A stretch of DNA of 29,398 nt from Bacteroidales bacterium (GTDB lineage Bacteria > Bacteroidota > Bacteroidia > Bacteroidales > UBA932): assembly GCA_024695285.1 (NCBI GenBank), contig JAILIM010000044.1, positions 1 through 29,398 on the forward strand, written 5' to 3'. The position numbers and the translations under genes were made by a program. Of this stretch, positions 9,023 through 17,266 are shown piece after piece. The notes beneath the pieces are model-generated. The model did no database searches and was not told where the DNA came from. It saw only the letters and a list, made by a program, of their open reading frames with translations. How positions within the stretch are numbered: the first letter of the stretch is position 1; each line of letters starts with the position of its first letter.

Positions 9023-11235
9023 GCTTCGTCGTATCTGTCTTCGTCAAACTCTGTCACGGTTGTCCTTGCTTCGTCCTCTATTGCGTCCAGTTCCTCGGCA
9101 ACCATCATAAAGTATTTGCCCGGCATAGCTGCATCCGTATATTTGACCATACTCCCGGATCCACTCCCGGCCGTTCCGGAAAGCTGCATTTTCCGCTCAG
9201 CGTACTGGCTGAACAACGTTCCTATAAGCAGCTGCTCCGGGCAGGCAGTCCTGCCGGCCCTGGTGAGTGCCCCGACCCGGTCCCCTGATGAGGTGTACAG
9301 CAGGCAGCGGGCCGTCGGAGGGGCTGAGTCCGAAGTGCCGCAGATCTCATCGAGTTCGAGATCCTCCTTCGCATTCGGGTTCAGCAGCCCATGGTACTCC
9401 ACATCCTCGCTTTTGACCTCAGAATATGTTGAATCTCGTTTCACCAACGCCACCTCAGGGACAGTGAACAATATCCACCTCAGCAAGTCGTGGGCATTCT
9501 TCCATTCATAAGAATCACCCAGAGGGGTGGAATCTTTCTCGCAGCGGCGCATACCCGCACACACCGTGATACAGAGTTTGCCGGCCACCGGAGGTAGCGG
9601 CATATACTGTCCGAAATCAGCGCTTTTAAGGACGGACCCGCGCTTGTATGCCATCGGAATGGCCTGCCGGTTGCCAAGCCAGCCTGCCTGGAAGACGTTG
9701 CTGTCATCCCATTTGTCGGTGTCCTGGTCAAAGGCAAGCTCGCAGTCATCATATTCCGCTGCGCCGCTCACCCATTCCCCTTCATACAAGGCCCTTGCGA
9801 TGCCGATGAAGCTATAATCGGTGGTGCGGGCGGTCCTGTTGCTGTAGTGGTAGAGCACCGTCCCGGCTTCGTTTACGAGTTCCACTTTTACAGGGACATA
9901 GACACGGCGTGTCTGGTAAAGCTTCTTTGACGCCGCCTTCTCATTGTCCTCAATATCGGTGAAGGGGTTATACCTGACATCGAAAAGAACCTTCATTTGC
10001 AAGCGCAGGCTGTAGTTCCCAGAGCACTTGTTAAGGTATGCGCTGTACACCCTCAGCATCTGCGCCCCGGGAGGCAGGCCGTCGGCCTGGCCGCCGGGCA
10101 GGTACCCGTGACGTTTTACCAGAGTCGAATCGTGCTCCCAATCCGGGGCAAGATGGTGCCTTTCGTGGCAACCCACATAGAACATGACAGCCACACCCTC
10201 GCACTCTTGACCTCCCTGTATGGGAAGGATCTTGAAAAACAACAGCCCGTCCTGGAGCAATTCGACCTGCTCGGACTCCCTGTTCTCAAACAAGGTAAAG
10301 GAAAGGCTGTCAAGATTCTGGTTGTCCAACCCGTTCAGGTTGTTCCTGAACGAGTGGTACCCTTTGTCCGGGACGCTGTTGGGGAAATTATCATATTCAA
10401 CGCAGGACTCATCCACTTCCCCAGAGTATTCGAATTCCTCGGAGAACTCCTCATCGTCGTAAACGGACAGAGTTATCTTTACGTTGTTGTAGATGATATC
10501 GGCCCCCAGGTTCTGATCACCGGACGCCCACGTCACCTGCTCCTGCCCGCCGACGGAATGGAGCCCGTTCAGATCATACAGCCAGATCTTTCCGGCTCTT
10601 TGGACCATACGCAGGCTCAAAGGCCTGAGTATCCCGGCCACCACATCCCGGAGAGTCATAGGCTCGCCGTCCTCATCGTAGAAGTTGTCGCTGCGGACAT
10701 AGATATTGGAAAGCGAAATGGTCGCACCATCCATCTGTGTGCTTATCAGGGAAGTGTCAACGGCACCGGCAAAGCCGGCCCTTGACAATGCGTTGGACAG
10801 AATCGCCGACAAGGACTTCATCCCTGACTGGTTATACTTCAACCGGTCCATAATACCGAAATCGGCAAAGGTGAGGGTGACATCATAGTCCTCGTTTTCG
10901 CTATAGGGTTCCTCGTAGGTCTCCGGATCCAGGAACCCTTCCCAGAACAGAGTGCCTTCGCGGAACACCTTCAACCGCACCCCGTCAGGGCGATCGGTAT
11001 ACAGGTCTATGAACGTCCTGTCCCCGGGGGACACGAGCTTGAGCGTTGCTGCCGAGCCGCATATCGTGTCCGCCTTCGACGTCTCCAGCCACTCTATAAG
11101 GAGGGCCGCATCCCGGGGGTTGCGGGACGTCATAACGGATGTCGGCGGCTCGTCCTGTTCGCGCCAGAGCTCGAAGGACCAGGCCACGTTCTTCCTTGAG
11201 TAGAAAGAGCTGCTGTATATCTTGTATCTTGGCAT
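9019..11235 (-). CDS. Tail tip/baseplate protein downstream of tape measure (738 aa)
   Basis: The protein directly follows the tape measure gene (one-base overlap) and precedes the main fibre gene, the place of distal-tail and tail-tip proteins in siphophages. Its N-terminus (MPRYKIYSSSFYSRKNVAWSF onward) and a segment reading LKVFREGTLFWEGFLDPE and then YDVTLTFADFGIMDRLKY resemble the start of tail proteins seen in Bacteroidetes phages. A later stretch (VVAGILRPLSLRMVQRAGKI) may be a hub-like domain. No peptidase motif is obvious. It probably forms the tail tip and anchors the fibres, by inference from order and size. Confidence 0.72.
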   Translation of the reverse strand: MPRYKIYSSSFYSRKNVAWSFELWREQDEPPTSVMTSRNPRDAALLIEWLETSKADTICGSAATLKLVSPGDRTFIDLYTDRPDGVRLKVFREGTLFWEGFLDPETYEEPYSENEDYDVTLTFADFGIMDRLKYNQSGMKSLSAILSNALSRAGFAGAVDTSLISTQMDGATISLSNIYVRSDNFYDEDGEPMTLRDVVAGILRPLSLRMVQRAGKIWLYDLNGLHSVGGQEQVTWASGDQNLGADIIYNNVKITLSVYDDEEFSEEFEYSGEVDESCVEYDNFPNSVPDKGYHSFRNNLNGLDNQNLDSLSFTLFENRESEQVELLQDGLLFFKILPIQGGQECEGVAVMFYVGCHERHHLAPDWEHDSTLVKRHGYLPGGQADGLPPGAQMLRVYSAYLNKCSGNYSLRLQMKVLFDVRYNPFTDIEDNEKAASKKLYQTRRVYVPVKVELVNEAGTVLYHYSNRTARTTDYSFIGIARALYEGEWVSGAAEYDDCELAFDQDTDKWDDSNVFQAGWLGNRQAIPMAYKRGSVLKSADFGQYMPLPPVAGKLCITVCAGMRRCEKDSTPLGDSYEWKNAHDLLRWILFTVPEVALVKRDSTYSEVKSEDVEYHGLLNPNAKEDLELDEICGTSDSAPPTARCLLYTSSGDRVGALTRAGRTACPEQLLIGTLFSQYAERKMQLSGTAGSGSGSMVKYTDAAMPGKYFMMVAEELDAIEDEARTTVTEFDEDRYDEA

Positions 11236-13892
11236 TATCTGTTCCTCTTTCTATAGCGGGAATAATTCTCAAAGCTGCCGTACAGGTCACGGCCCCTCAG
11301 GACGAATTCCACCTTCCCGTCACCCATCCCGAGAGCCGGGGCTATGAGGCGGGTGAGGTCACTGAGCTTTCCCACGACCTCCGGGTCATTGGCCGCATTG
11401 GCATATTCACCGAAAAGGCCCAGGGTGGGACCGTAGGCGATGGCGCCATCCGCGAACTTGGGGATTGACGCTACCGCCGCACCCACGGCAGCAAGGTTCG
11501 TTGCCAGGGCAACCAGATTCAAGGGAAAGGGAACAGCCTGGGACTGGGCGATAGCCCCTGAAAACGCCTGGGCTACATTACCCCCGATTACCTGCGCAAT
11601 CGATGGCAGGGCCTGGGCGATGGCCGACATGACGTTCGACCCCCACTGCAGCCATCCAGCAGCACCTTCATCGACGACTCCGGATATGCTCCCGGCGACG
11701 GAAGAAAGACCGGACAGCGTACCGGCCGCTTTTTGGCCGGATGTCTGCGCAGAATCGAGGTTCAGAGCATACTTCCGCCAGGCATTGATGGAGTTCTGAA
11801 TGGCAGCTCTGTCCTCATCACTCTCGGCGACTATGGACATCTGCTGCAGCTCCTGGATCTTTTGCTTGGCTATTTCCGCCCCGATTACTTTCGCCCGCAG
11901 CTTTACCTCCAGCTCGGTATCTATTCCGAGGCCGTTTTGCACCATTGATGCAAGTGCTTCGTCGCCAGCCACGCTGAGCGATGCTTCAATAGCGGCCTTT
12001 TTGGCCTTGTAGGCATCGATGCTCGCCTGGATGCCAGCGCGTTCATCTTCTCCCGCCTTCTGCAACTTTCTTTGAAGGGCAGACAAAACTTTGTCGAAGT
12101 CCTCCAAAGACTTGGGATCGTGGGGGGTATCAAGCGCATCGAGGGTGTCTTCAATTGCCTCCTTCTTTCGGCGGTAATCATCGATACGCTTTTGGATGAT
12201 TGCTCGTTCCTCTTCACCTGCGAAGCGCAGGACATCTTCACAGGCTGAAATAGCCTGCTCGTAATCAAATATGCTTTCCAGTACCGCGGGGGTAGTGGCG
12301 AGCGCCAAGCGGGCCTTTTGCTCGCCCTCCTCTCTCTTGAGGGCGTCAATGGTCGCTTGGATCCCTGACCTTTCAGATGCAGAAGCCTTGGCTAACTGTG
12401 CTTCGAGTATGGATACAGCCTTCGAGTATTCTTCGAAAGTGCTGGGGTTAGACGGCATTTGAATGGCTTTCAAAGAGTCTTCAATAGCCGTTTTTTTCTT
12501 TTCGTAGCCGTTGATTGTCTGCTGGATATCGGCGCGTTCTTCGGCCCCGGCCACCTTGAGAAGCTTGTTATAATAAGAAATAGCCGTATCAAGTTCCTGG
12601 AGTGTTTTCGGGTCTGCCGGAACTTCGAGCGCTTCAAGTTCCAGATTGACGGCCTCGAGTTTTTTCTTCCAGGCATTGATGTCCTTCTGAAGCTCGGCAC
12701 GCTCATACGCACTTGCCGTTTTCTGGGCTTTGGTCAGGGCTTGGATCTTCTTCTCTATTGCGTCTATACTCCCGGCCTTGCCGCCCAGGTCCCCATCCTT
12801 CCCCAACCTGATTCCGCGTGTTTTGAGTATATCGTCGGCCACTTTGTTCTGCTGGCTCACGATGGTAAAGTACCTGTCGCCCTCCGCCTTTTCTTTGTTG
12901 GAGGCTTCCTGGTAAGCTGCCGCCCTGGCTTCGCCGTATGACTTGATGTTGGAGGCGTATGCGTCATTGATGATCTGGTTCCGCTGGCCGACTACGCCTC
13001 CTCGGCCCATAGCCCCTTTGGCGCCAAGAAGAGCGTCCTGGTAAACGCCTTCCGCATAGAGCCGGGCATTTTTCTTGTCACCGTCAGTAACCTTCTTTGC
13101 ATCCTCCGCCTGCAGCATCTTCTCAATGGCGCTCTGGTATTTCTTCGAAGCAAGTTCCATTGCTGCGGCGGCCATTGCCCGATGCTTAAGGGACTCCACG
13201 AAGGCATCCTCGTTCTTTATCAGGACATTCTCCGCATCCTTGACTGAGCTGACCTGTACCCCAAGTTTTTTGAATTCCTTGGCATTGTCCTTGATAAACT
13301 TGGCCTGCTTGGCAGCGTTCCCGTTCAGAGATTTCCACTCCTGTTGAAGGCTCCTGTATGATACGAGCTGTGCGGCTATGCTGCCGGCCACGGTGCTTTG
13401 GACGGACTTGCGGGCATCAATCTCCGCCTGCTTGGCCGCCTCTGTAGCTTTCTTGAGCTCCCGCTTCTTGTCAATATATTTGCTGATGGCGATGATTGCC
13501 CCGGAAACAATGAATGCCGCCCCCATAGTAATGGCTGCTGTGAAGGCCTTTGCCGCAACCGTGGAAGCCCCGATAGCTGTGGTAAGCTTGGTCTGGGCCG
13601 CGGTCCATAGCTCTGTGATTTTTGTTGTGGTGAGCAGTCTGGCAGCAACGTTCTTGACTCCAGTCGATACTGCCTGGACGGCACCGGAAGCAACCGCCTT
13701 GATGGCGCTGCCGATTTTGTTCGCCCCAGCAGCTGCCTCGGCCGCCTGCGACTCAAGACCGGAACTTACTTTGCCGATGGACTCTGTGATGATACCTTGG
13801 GCAGAGAGGACGCCGGACACGATTTTCTTGGAGACGTCGGTTACACTGTCGCGTCCCAGGAAATCAATCTCGTATGACGTCTTATTCTTCAT
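11235..13892 (-). CDS. Tape measure protein with 55-residue repeats
   Basis: From ATG 13892 the product is 885 residues; an earlier in-frame Met at 13910 would overlap the upstream gene more. It is Ala-rich and helical throughout, with a hydrophobic segment (AAFIVSGAIIAISKYI) in the N-terminal sixth and another Ala/Val-rich stretch (NLVALATNLAAVGAAVASIP) near the C-terminus, as is usual for tape measures. The middle carries five tandem units built on the core ERA.IQ..I..Y..KK..IE..L, with the core Arg spaced exactly 55 residues apart, and a sixth copy 77 residues later. It sets tail length and is passed into the host at infection. It lies after the frameshifted chaperone pair, the usual siphophage order. 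Confidence 0.9.
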   Translation of the reverse strand: MKNKTSYEIDFLGRDSVTDVSKKIVSGVLSAQGIITESIGKVSSGLESQAAEAAAGANKIGSAIKAVASGAVQAVSTGVKNVAARLLTTTKITELWTAAQTKLTTAIGASTVAAKAFTAAITMGAAFIVSGAIIAISKYIDKKRELKKATEAAKQAEIDARKSVQSTVAGSIAAQLVSYRSLQQEWKSLNGNAAKQAKFIKDNAKEFKKLGVQVSSVKDAENVLIKNEDAFVESLKHRAMAAAAMELASKKYQSAIEKMLQAEDAKKVTDGDKKNARLYAEGVYQDALLGAKGAMGRGGVVGQRNQIINDAYASNIKSYGEARAAAYQEASNKEKAEGDRYFTIVSQQNKVADDILKTRGIRLGKDGDLGGKAGSIDAIEKKIQALTKAQKTASAYERAELQKDINAWKKKLEAVNLELEALEVPADPKTLQELDTAISYYNKLLKVAGAEERADIQQTINGYEKKKTAIEDSLKAIQMPSNPSTFEEYSKAVSILEAQLAKASASERSGIQATIDALKREEGEQKARLALATTPAVLESIFDYEQAISACEDVLRFAGEEERAIIQKRIDDYRRKKEAIEDTLDALDTPHDPKSLEDFDKVLSALQRKLQKAGEDERAGIQASIDAYKAKKAAIEASLSVAGDEALASMVQNGLGIDTELEVKLRAKVIGAEIAKQKIQELQQMSIVAESDEDRAAIQNSINAWRKYALNLDSAQTSGQKAAGTLSGLSSVAGSISGVVDEGAAGWLQWGSNVMSAIAQALPSIAQVIGGNVAQAFSGAIAQSQAVPFPLNLVALATNLAAVGAAVASIPKFADGAIAYGPTLGLFGEYANAANDPEVVGKLSDLTRLIAPALGMGDGKVEFVLRGRDLYGSFENYSRYRKRNR

Positions 13893-14145
13893 CGTCCTTC
13901 CAGAGTTCAACTAATTCTCTCATCTTTGCCCTGGTCTCTTCTTTCTCTTCCTTGCTTAATTCAGGGTGGATGCCCCGTTCATCCCATTTCAGGGGGAAAA
14001 GCTTCTGGGGTTTGGTGCCTTGGGCCAAATAGGGCTTCACTGCGTAATAGCACTGTAGCCTGCAACGGGTCCATTTATCTTTGAGGTCCTGGTCACGGTA
14101 TTCGTTCCACTGGCGGCATACTGCCTCAAACTCCGCCGTGGTCAT
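13882..14145 (-). CDS. Tail assembly chaperone, T-part (87 aa frame)
   Basis: The frame encodes MTTAEFEAVCRQWNEYRD... and ends in an acidic WKDDEE. The same frame is open upstream of this ATG through to the A7 run at 14226-14232 (27 further codons). It is therefore most likely translated as the C-terminal part of a -1 frameshift product of the preceding gene, as in lambda G/GT, and independent initiation at 14145 may not occur. Its stop overlaps the tape measure start. The chaperone would coat the tape measure during tail assembly. Confidence 0.75.
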   Translation of the reverse strand: MTTAEFEAVCRQWNEYRDQDLKDKWTRCRLQCYYAVKPYLAQGTKPQKLFPLKWDERGIHPELSKEEKEETRAKMRELVELWKDDEE

Positions 14146-14219
14146 TACCCTGAACTCACCAAGCCCCAGCCCAATTTTCCCGACGGCAAGCCCGAGGAGG
14201 TCTGTCGCCGGTACCGGGG

Positions 14220-14534
14220 CTACGCTTTTTTTGGGTCTTCGGGGGTTTTGCCCTTGTTGATGGCCTTGATCAGCCTGTTGAATTCGACGGGATCAAAGCA
14301 GTCCACGAATTCCTGGAACGTCATAGAGAACTCCTTCCTGTATCTTCGACACGCGGAGCGCACGGTATGGTACATATACTTGAGGTTCTCTTCGAGGCCG
14401 GAGGGCTCCAGCTTCCCTGTCTCCTCCTGGAAATCGAGGAGACCGCCCATTGTCTCGATGTAAGGATAGTCTTCCCCTGCTAGTGTCAATGTCTTGAGGG
14501 GAGCTTCAGTTTTTGTCTTTCCCATTGTACTCAT
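14220..14534 (-). CDS. Tail assembly chaperone, G-part
   Basis: Starting at ATG 14534 gives 104 residues (MSTMGKTKTEAP...); a GTG 12 bases upstream lies inside a terminator-like hairpin and is less likely. The protein is a small helical unit (GLLDFQEETGKLEP, then FVDCFDPVEFNRLIKAI) ending in PEDPKKA at a slippery A7. It lies between tail tube and tape measure, as tail assembly chaperones do. The short form ends at 14220; the long form continues by -1 frameshift. Sequence similarity in this family is low, so the call rests on position, length and the slippery site. Confidence 0.8.
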   Translation of the reverse strand: MSTMGKTKTEAPLKTLTLAGEDYPYIETMGGLLDFQEETGKLEPSGLEENLKYMYHTVRSACRRYRKEFSMTFQEFVDCFDPVEFNRLIKAINKGKTPEDPKKA

Positions 14535-14542
14535 TGTTAAAA

Positions 14543-14568
14543 CCACAGGGGGCCGGAGCCCCCGGTGG
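14543..14568 (-). terminator. Terminator-like hairpin after the tail tube gene
   Basis: On the minus strand CCAC-C-GGGGGC, a four-base loop and GCCCCC-T-GTGG form a strong GC hairpin followed directly by TTTT. It lies in the only gap between the tail tube gene and the chaperone genes. It could reduce read-through so that tail tube, needed in many copies, exceeds the downstream tail assembly proteins. Confidence 0.6.
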
Positions 14569-14580
14569 CGGTTGTTTCAC

Positions 14581-15048
14581 TTATACTGTCTTGGTGCGGA
14601 CAGGGCCCGAGTTCTCAACCGTGAGGCTGAGGGTGGAGTCATCGTCCGCAGGATCATTGCGGGTGAGGGAGGTAATGACGAAGAGGCCTACGCGATACTT
14701 TGAGTTGACCTCGTCAGCGTGGGCGTACTTCACCTTGACGGGTTCCGCAGCGTCCATTGCTTCGACCAACTCATCGTATCCCATACCAGACTCAGGGTCA
14801 CAGACGAATGCGTCCGCATTGATGGTCACGGAACGCTTGGATACTGACTTCTCGTCCCAGAGGCCGGACTTCTCACCGGCCACAGGGGTCAGATCCGTGT
14901 CTTGCTGCTCACCGGAGCTGTACTCAGGGAGCACTTTTATGGCGCGGGATTTGGTCTCCGCGCTGTCCTGGACCTCGCACGACGAACAATGGCCGATGGC
15001 CTTGCCGGCGAGGAAGACAATCATATTACTTCCGTGTATGTATCCCAT
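14581..15048 (-). CDS. Major tail tube protein
   Basis: This 155-residue protein has the length and order of siphophage tail tube proteins (MGYIHGSNMIVFLAGKAIGH..., ending SLTVENSGPVRTKTV). It contains a typical tail-tube middle (KSVSKRSVTINADAFVCDP, then YDELVEAMDAAEPVKVKY). It stands before the chaperones and tape measure and would polymerise to form the tail tube. The start ATG lies within the end of the overlapping 131-residue frame. A GC hairpin with a T run follows the gene. Confidence 0.8.
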   Translation of the reverse strand: MGYIHGSNMIVFLAGKAIGHCSSCEVQDSAETKSRAIKVLPEYSSGEQQDTDLTPVAGEKSGLWDEKSVSKRSVTINADAFVCDPESGMGYDELVEAMDAAEPVKVKYAHADEVNSKYRVGLFVITSLTRNDPADDDSTLSLTVENSGPVRTKTV

Positions 15049-15421
15049 GGTAAGTATTGTAATTAGGGGTTGTACGGGTCATAATAGGTAATGGAGGGCG
15101 GATTGATTCTCTCAGGAAGGCCTCGCGTTCCTTACATTCGATCGGGGGGTAACTCGGGATCTTCGACCACGGATCCGGTGCCTTTGGGGGCATACTCTGT
15201 ATCTCCGCCGGCTGCGACCACTGGTTGTTCTCCATCGACAGGAAGGTGAGGGTGGGCAGTACCGGGGATTCCTCGACGACCGGCACTAATGGAGCTTCGG
15301 GGGGGCTTAACTGTACCTCCATCTGCGAGAGTCCCACTGCGAAGGCTCCCGCCTTGCTTTGCTGTTCTGCCACCGCGAACAGGAGTGCGGCGACCAGAAG
15401 AATTGATTTGATTCCTTTCAT
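15026..15421 (-). CDS. Secreted Pro-rich protein overlapping the coiled-coil membrane gene, Rz1-like candidate
   Basis: The frame opens with a clear Sec signal (MKGIKSILLVAALLFAVAEQ, cleavage likely at SKA-GA) and continues with a proline-rich region (LSPPEAPLVPVVEESPVLP, then MPPKAPDPWSKIPSYPP). It lies in a different frame over the 3' 290 bases of the 193-residue coiled-coil gene and overlaps the tail tube start by 23 bases. A proline-rich exported protein in the tail of a membrane-anchored coiled-coil gene is the arrangement of Rz/Rz1 spanins. There is no Cys in the signal, so it is not an obvious lipoprotein. This makes the assignment tentative. Confidence 0.5.
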   Translation of the reverse strand: MKGIKSILLVAALLFAVAEQQSKAGAFAVGLSQMEVQLSPPEAPLVPVVEESPVLPTLTFLSMENNQWSQPAEIQSMPPKAPDPWSKIPSYPPIECKEREAFLRESIRPPLPIMTRTTPNYNTYHGIHTRK

Positions 15422-15713
15422 TGTTCTTATTTTTTAATTGTTCTGTGAGCTCATCAACCTTGGCATTCAGCATGTCCATCTTTATTTCCATCTCGCGCAT
15501 CTGGGCTAGAAGGTCGGCCTTGTCGCCTTTCAGGCGTACATTCTCATCAAGGACCTCGGTATATTTCTTAGTAAGGTCATCGATGGACTTCTGCATCTTG
15601 GCGAGCATGTCCAGACGCCGCCCCTTGCGCGAGACGAACCAACCGACGACAGCCCCGAGGCTGCCTGAAGGCAGCACCCACTGGAGGATTGTTATGACGG
15701 ATTCGATGTTCAT
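15132..15713 (-). CDS. Membrane-anchored coiled-coil protein, holin/Rz-like
   Basis: The N-terminus (MNIESVITILQWVLPSGSLG onward to a basic SRKGRR) is one membrane segment of a type I know from many Bacteroidetes phages. It is followed by a coiled coil (about residues 35-97: MLAKMQKSIDDLTKKYTEV and onward). From about residue 98 the composition becomes Gly/Arg/Pro-rich; this is the part overlapped by the 131-residue frame, so that stretch may be constrained by the other gene. The position between capsid and tail tube is unusual for a lysis gene, but the family is a common phage membrane protein. Function is inferred. Confidence 0.62.
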   Translation of the reverse strand: MNIESVITILQWVLPSGSLGAVVGWFVSRKGRRLDMLAKMQKSIDDLTKKYTEVLDENVRLKGDKADLLAQMREMEIKMDMLNAKVDELTEQLKNKNNERNQINSSGRRTPVRGGRTAKQGGSLRSGTLADGGTVKPPRSSISAGRRGIPGTAHPHLPVDGEQPVVAAGGDTEYAPKGTGSVVEDPELPPDRM

Positions 15714-15733
15714 GCTCTTTTGCTATTTCCGCG

Positions 15734-15764
15734 GCCCAAGGGAGAGGTGTGCCCCCTCCCGGGC
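15734..15764 (-). terminator. GC hairpin between capsid gene and coiled-coil gene
   Basis: On the minus strand GCCC/GGGC encloses an 8-bp stem GGGAGGGG/CCTCTCCC with a five-base loop. No T run follows, so it may be an mRNA stability or processing structure at the 3' end of the capsid message rather than a terminator. Confidence 0.35.
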
Positions 15765-15802
15765 GTTGGATGGTACAATGGACTACAAAGGTTTAGGAAT
15801 GA

Positions 15803-16834
15803 CTATTCACCGCCGCCGGCATTGTCACCGCCGCCGGCATTGTCACCGCCGCCGGCATTGTCATCGTCGCCGGCGTTGTCATCGTCGTCGGCATCTTCGA
15901 CGAAGGAAGGGTTCTCCCTCTTGTCAAGGGCTATGAACTCCTCACCGAAGGCTATGTTGGTGTCGGCCTTCATGAGCATCTTGAAGAAGTAGAGCTCGGA
16001 CATGGCGGACACCTTGTCGATCTGGATGACGTGCTCGTCATCCTGGAGGTTGACGGCCGCGAAAAGGTTGGAGGTCATCTCGTCGGGGGATGCCAGGGTC
16101 GCAACGATGAGGTCGTCGGGCCAGGCAGCAAGGGTCTCAATCTTGATATCCTTGTATGCCTGACGGTTCGTCTTGGTCTCGTCAGCGTTCTTGCCCTCTC
16201 TCTTGGTGAGCTCGTCGTCGTACTCGTCAAAGTCATTCACGCTCATGATGATCCTCAGGTGAGGGTTGTTGCGCATGGCGACAGGGATGGCTTTGCGGAC
16301 GGCCTTGAGACGGTCGGTCTGCTTGGTCGCATCGCTGGAGACAACGATGACATCATCGTCCTTTGCGGCCTGGGTCAGGATTCCGTCGAACAGCTGGTCG
16401 TCAGAATCTCCGTACTCTCCGTTCACATAGTGGGTGCCAAGTTCGAACTGGACCTGCTTGGACAGGGCGTCCAGAAGGGCGTTCTGGGCCTCGGGAGGAA
16501 GCTGGGCGAAAACGAGGTCGCCCTTAGGCTGATACTTGCGCCAGATGTTCTCGAAAGTGCGGGGGTTGAATACAGTGAAGACCATGAAGTCTTTCGGGTC
16601 CAGCGACTGCTCGCTGTAGTTGAAGTTGCCCTTGGAGTCTTCCACTACGGGGTTCTCCTTGCGCTTCTGGAGCATCTTACCGGTCCTCAGACGCGGGATG
16701 CTGATCTTTTTCTCGACCCCGGGGATGACGCAGATGAGTCCCTTGGACACGATCTCGTTGCCGGTCGCCGCAACGGTGAGTATCCGTTCAAGGACCTCGC
16801 CGTTGTAATTGGTGTTTTTTACTACGATTGCCAT
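15803..16834 (-). CDS. Major capsid protein
   Basis: The 343-residue protein follows the protease/scaffold gene, as capsid genes usually do, and has the size and mixed alpha/beta character of HK97-fold capsid proteins. A segment near residue 275 (VIQIDKVSAMSELYFFKMLM) is typical of the late part of the fold. The last 30 residues are a low-complexity acidic tail (DDDDNAGDDDNAGG...) encoded by an 18-bp tandem repeat. No N-terminal delta domain is obvious, which fits a separate scaffold on the protease gene. The start ATG at 16834 lies 12 bases after the stop of the protease gene. Confidence 0.8.
   Translation of the reverse strand: MAIVVKNTNYNGEVLERILTVAATGNEIVSKGLICVIPGVEKKISIPRLRTGKMLQKRKENPVVEDSKGNFNYSEQSLDPKDFMVFTVFNPRTFENIWRKYQPKGDLVFAQLPPEAQNALLDALSKQVQFELGTHYVNGEYGDSDDQLFDGILTQAAKDDDVIVVSSDATKQTDRLKAVRKAIPVAMRNNPHLRIIMSVNDFDEYDDELTKREGKNADETKTNRQAYKDIKIETLAAWPDDLIVATLASPDEMTSNLFAAVNLQDDEHVIQIDKVSAMSELYFFKMLMKADTNIAFGEEFIALDKRENPSFVEDADDDDNAGDDDNAGGGDNAGGGDNAGGGE
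15808..15897 (-). repeat. 18-bp tandem repeat in capsid C-terminus
   Basis: Five 18-bp units lie in register; the three at 15808-15861 are identical and two more have diverged. They encode DNAGGG/DNAGDD units at the extreme C-terminus of the capsid protein. The first three identical copies suggest recent slippage expansion. Confidence 0.85.
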
Positions 16835-16846
16835 GATACTTGATAA

Positions 16847-17266
16847 TTAACGGTTGTAATTCTTGCGAATTTCCTTCATCCTGGCATCCCAGGCGGAGGT
16901 GGAAGTAATTCCGGCGGCACCCTCAGTCACTACGGATAAGGCACGGCGGCCAGGCTTCATGGATGCGAGCAGGCTCTTTGCATCCTCGGCCTTGTCGGTA
17001 CCGAGCATAGCTTCGAAGCCGGCACGCTGGGTCTCGTCGATACGTCCGTCCTTGACTGCGGCATCAACAAGTGCCTTGTTGGCGGCTGCGATTGCAGCCT
17101 GCTCCTTGGCCTCATACTCGGAGACCTTCTGCTTGAGGGTGGTGTTCTCAGCCACGACAGTGTCGTGGGCGTTGGCCTTCTTGACGATTTCATTCAACCT
17201 GGCCATAATGGCAGCTTCGTCAGCGCAATCGCTAAACGGCTGCAGTTTCTTGATTTTGTCAAACAT
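16847..17266 (-). CDS. Possible nested scaffold start within the protease gene
   Basis: An in-frame ATG at 17266 (MFDKIKKLQPF...) lies just where the protease domain ends and the scaffold domain begins. Upstream of it the coding strand is A-rich (TATAAAAAACAACGTACA), unlike the GC-rich sequence around it and like Bacteroidetes initiation regions. Separate expression of a 139-residue scaffold, as in lambda C/Nu3, is a reasonable inference. Confidence 0.4.
   Translation of the reverse strand: MFDKIKKLQPFSDCADEAAIMARLNEIVKKANAHDTVVAENTTLKQKVSEYEAKEQAAIAAANKALVDAAVKDGRIDETQRAGFEAMLGTDKAEDAKSLLASMKPGRRALSVVTEGAAGITSTSAWDARMKEIRKNYNR

Larger units (their letters stand above)
13882..14534 (-). other. 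Probable -1 frameshift fusion of the two tail chaperone frames
   Basis: The upstream frame ends ...GAC CCA AAA AAA GCG TAG. The A run at 14232-14226 gives the slippery heptamer A_AAA_AAA in the correct phase. A -1 slip there gives AGC GTA GCC ... and runs without a stop through SVAPVPATDLLGLAVGKIG into the ATG at 14145 and on to the stop at 13882. The base at 14226 would be read twice. The frame change, gene order (tail tube, two chaperone frames, tape measure) and lengths all match known G-GT systems. Confidence 0.8.

Noticed and set aside
16031..16843. Rightward 270-residue frame opposite the capsid gene
   Set aside because: Antisense shadow; Leu/Val/Gly-rich composition typical of reversed coding sequence.
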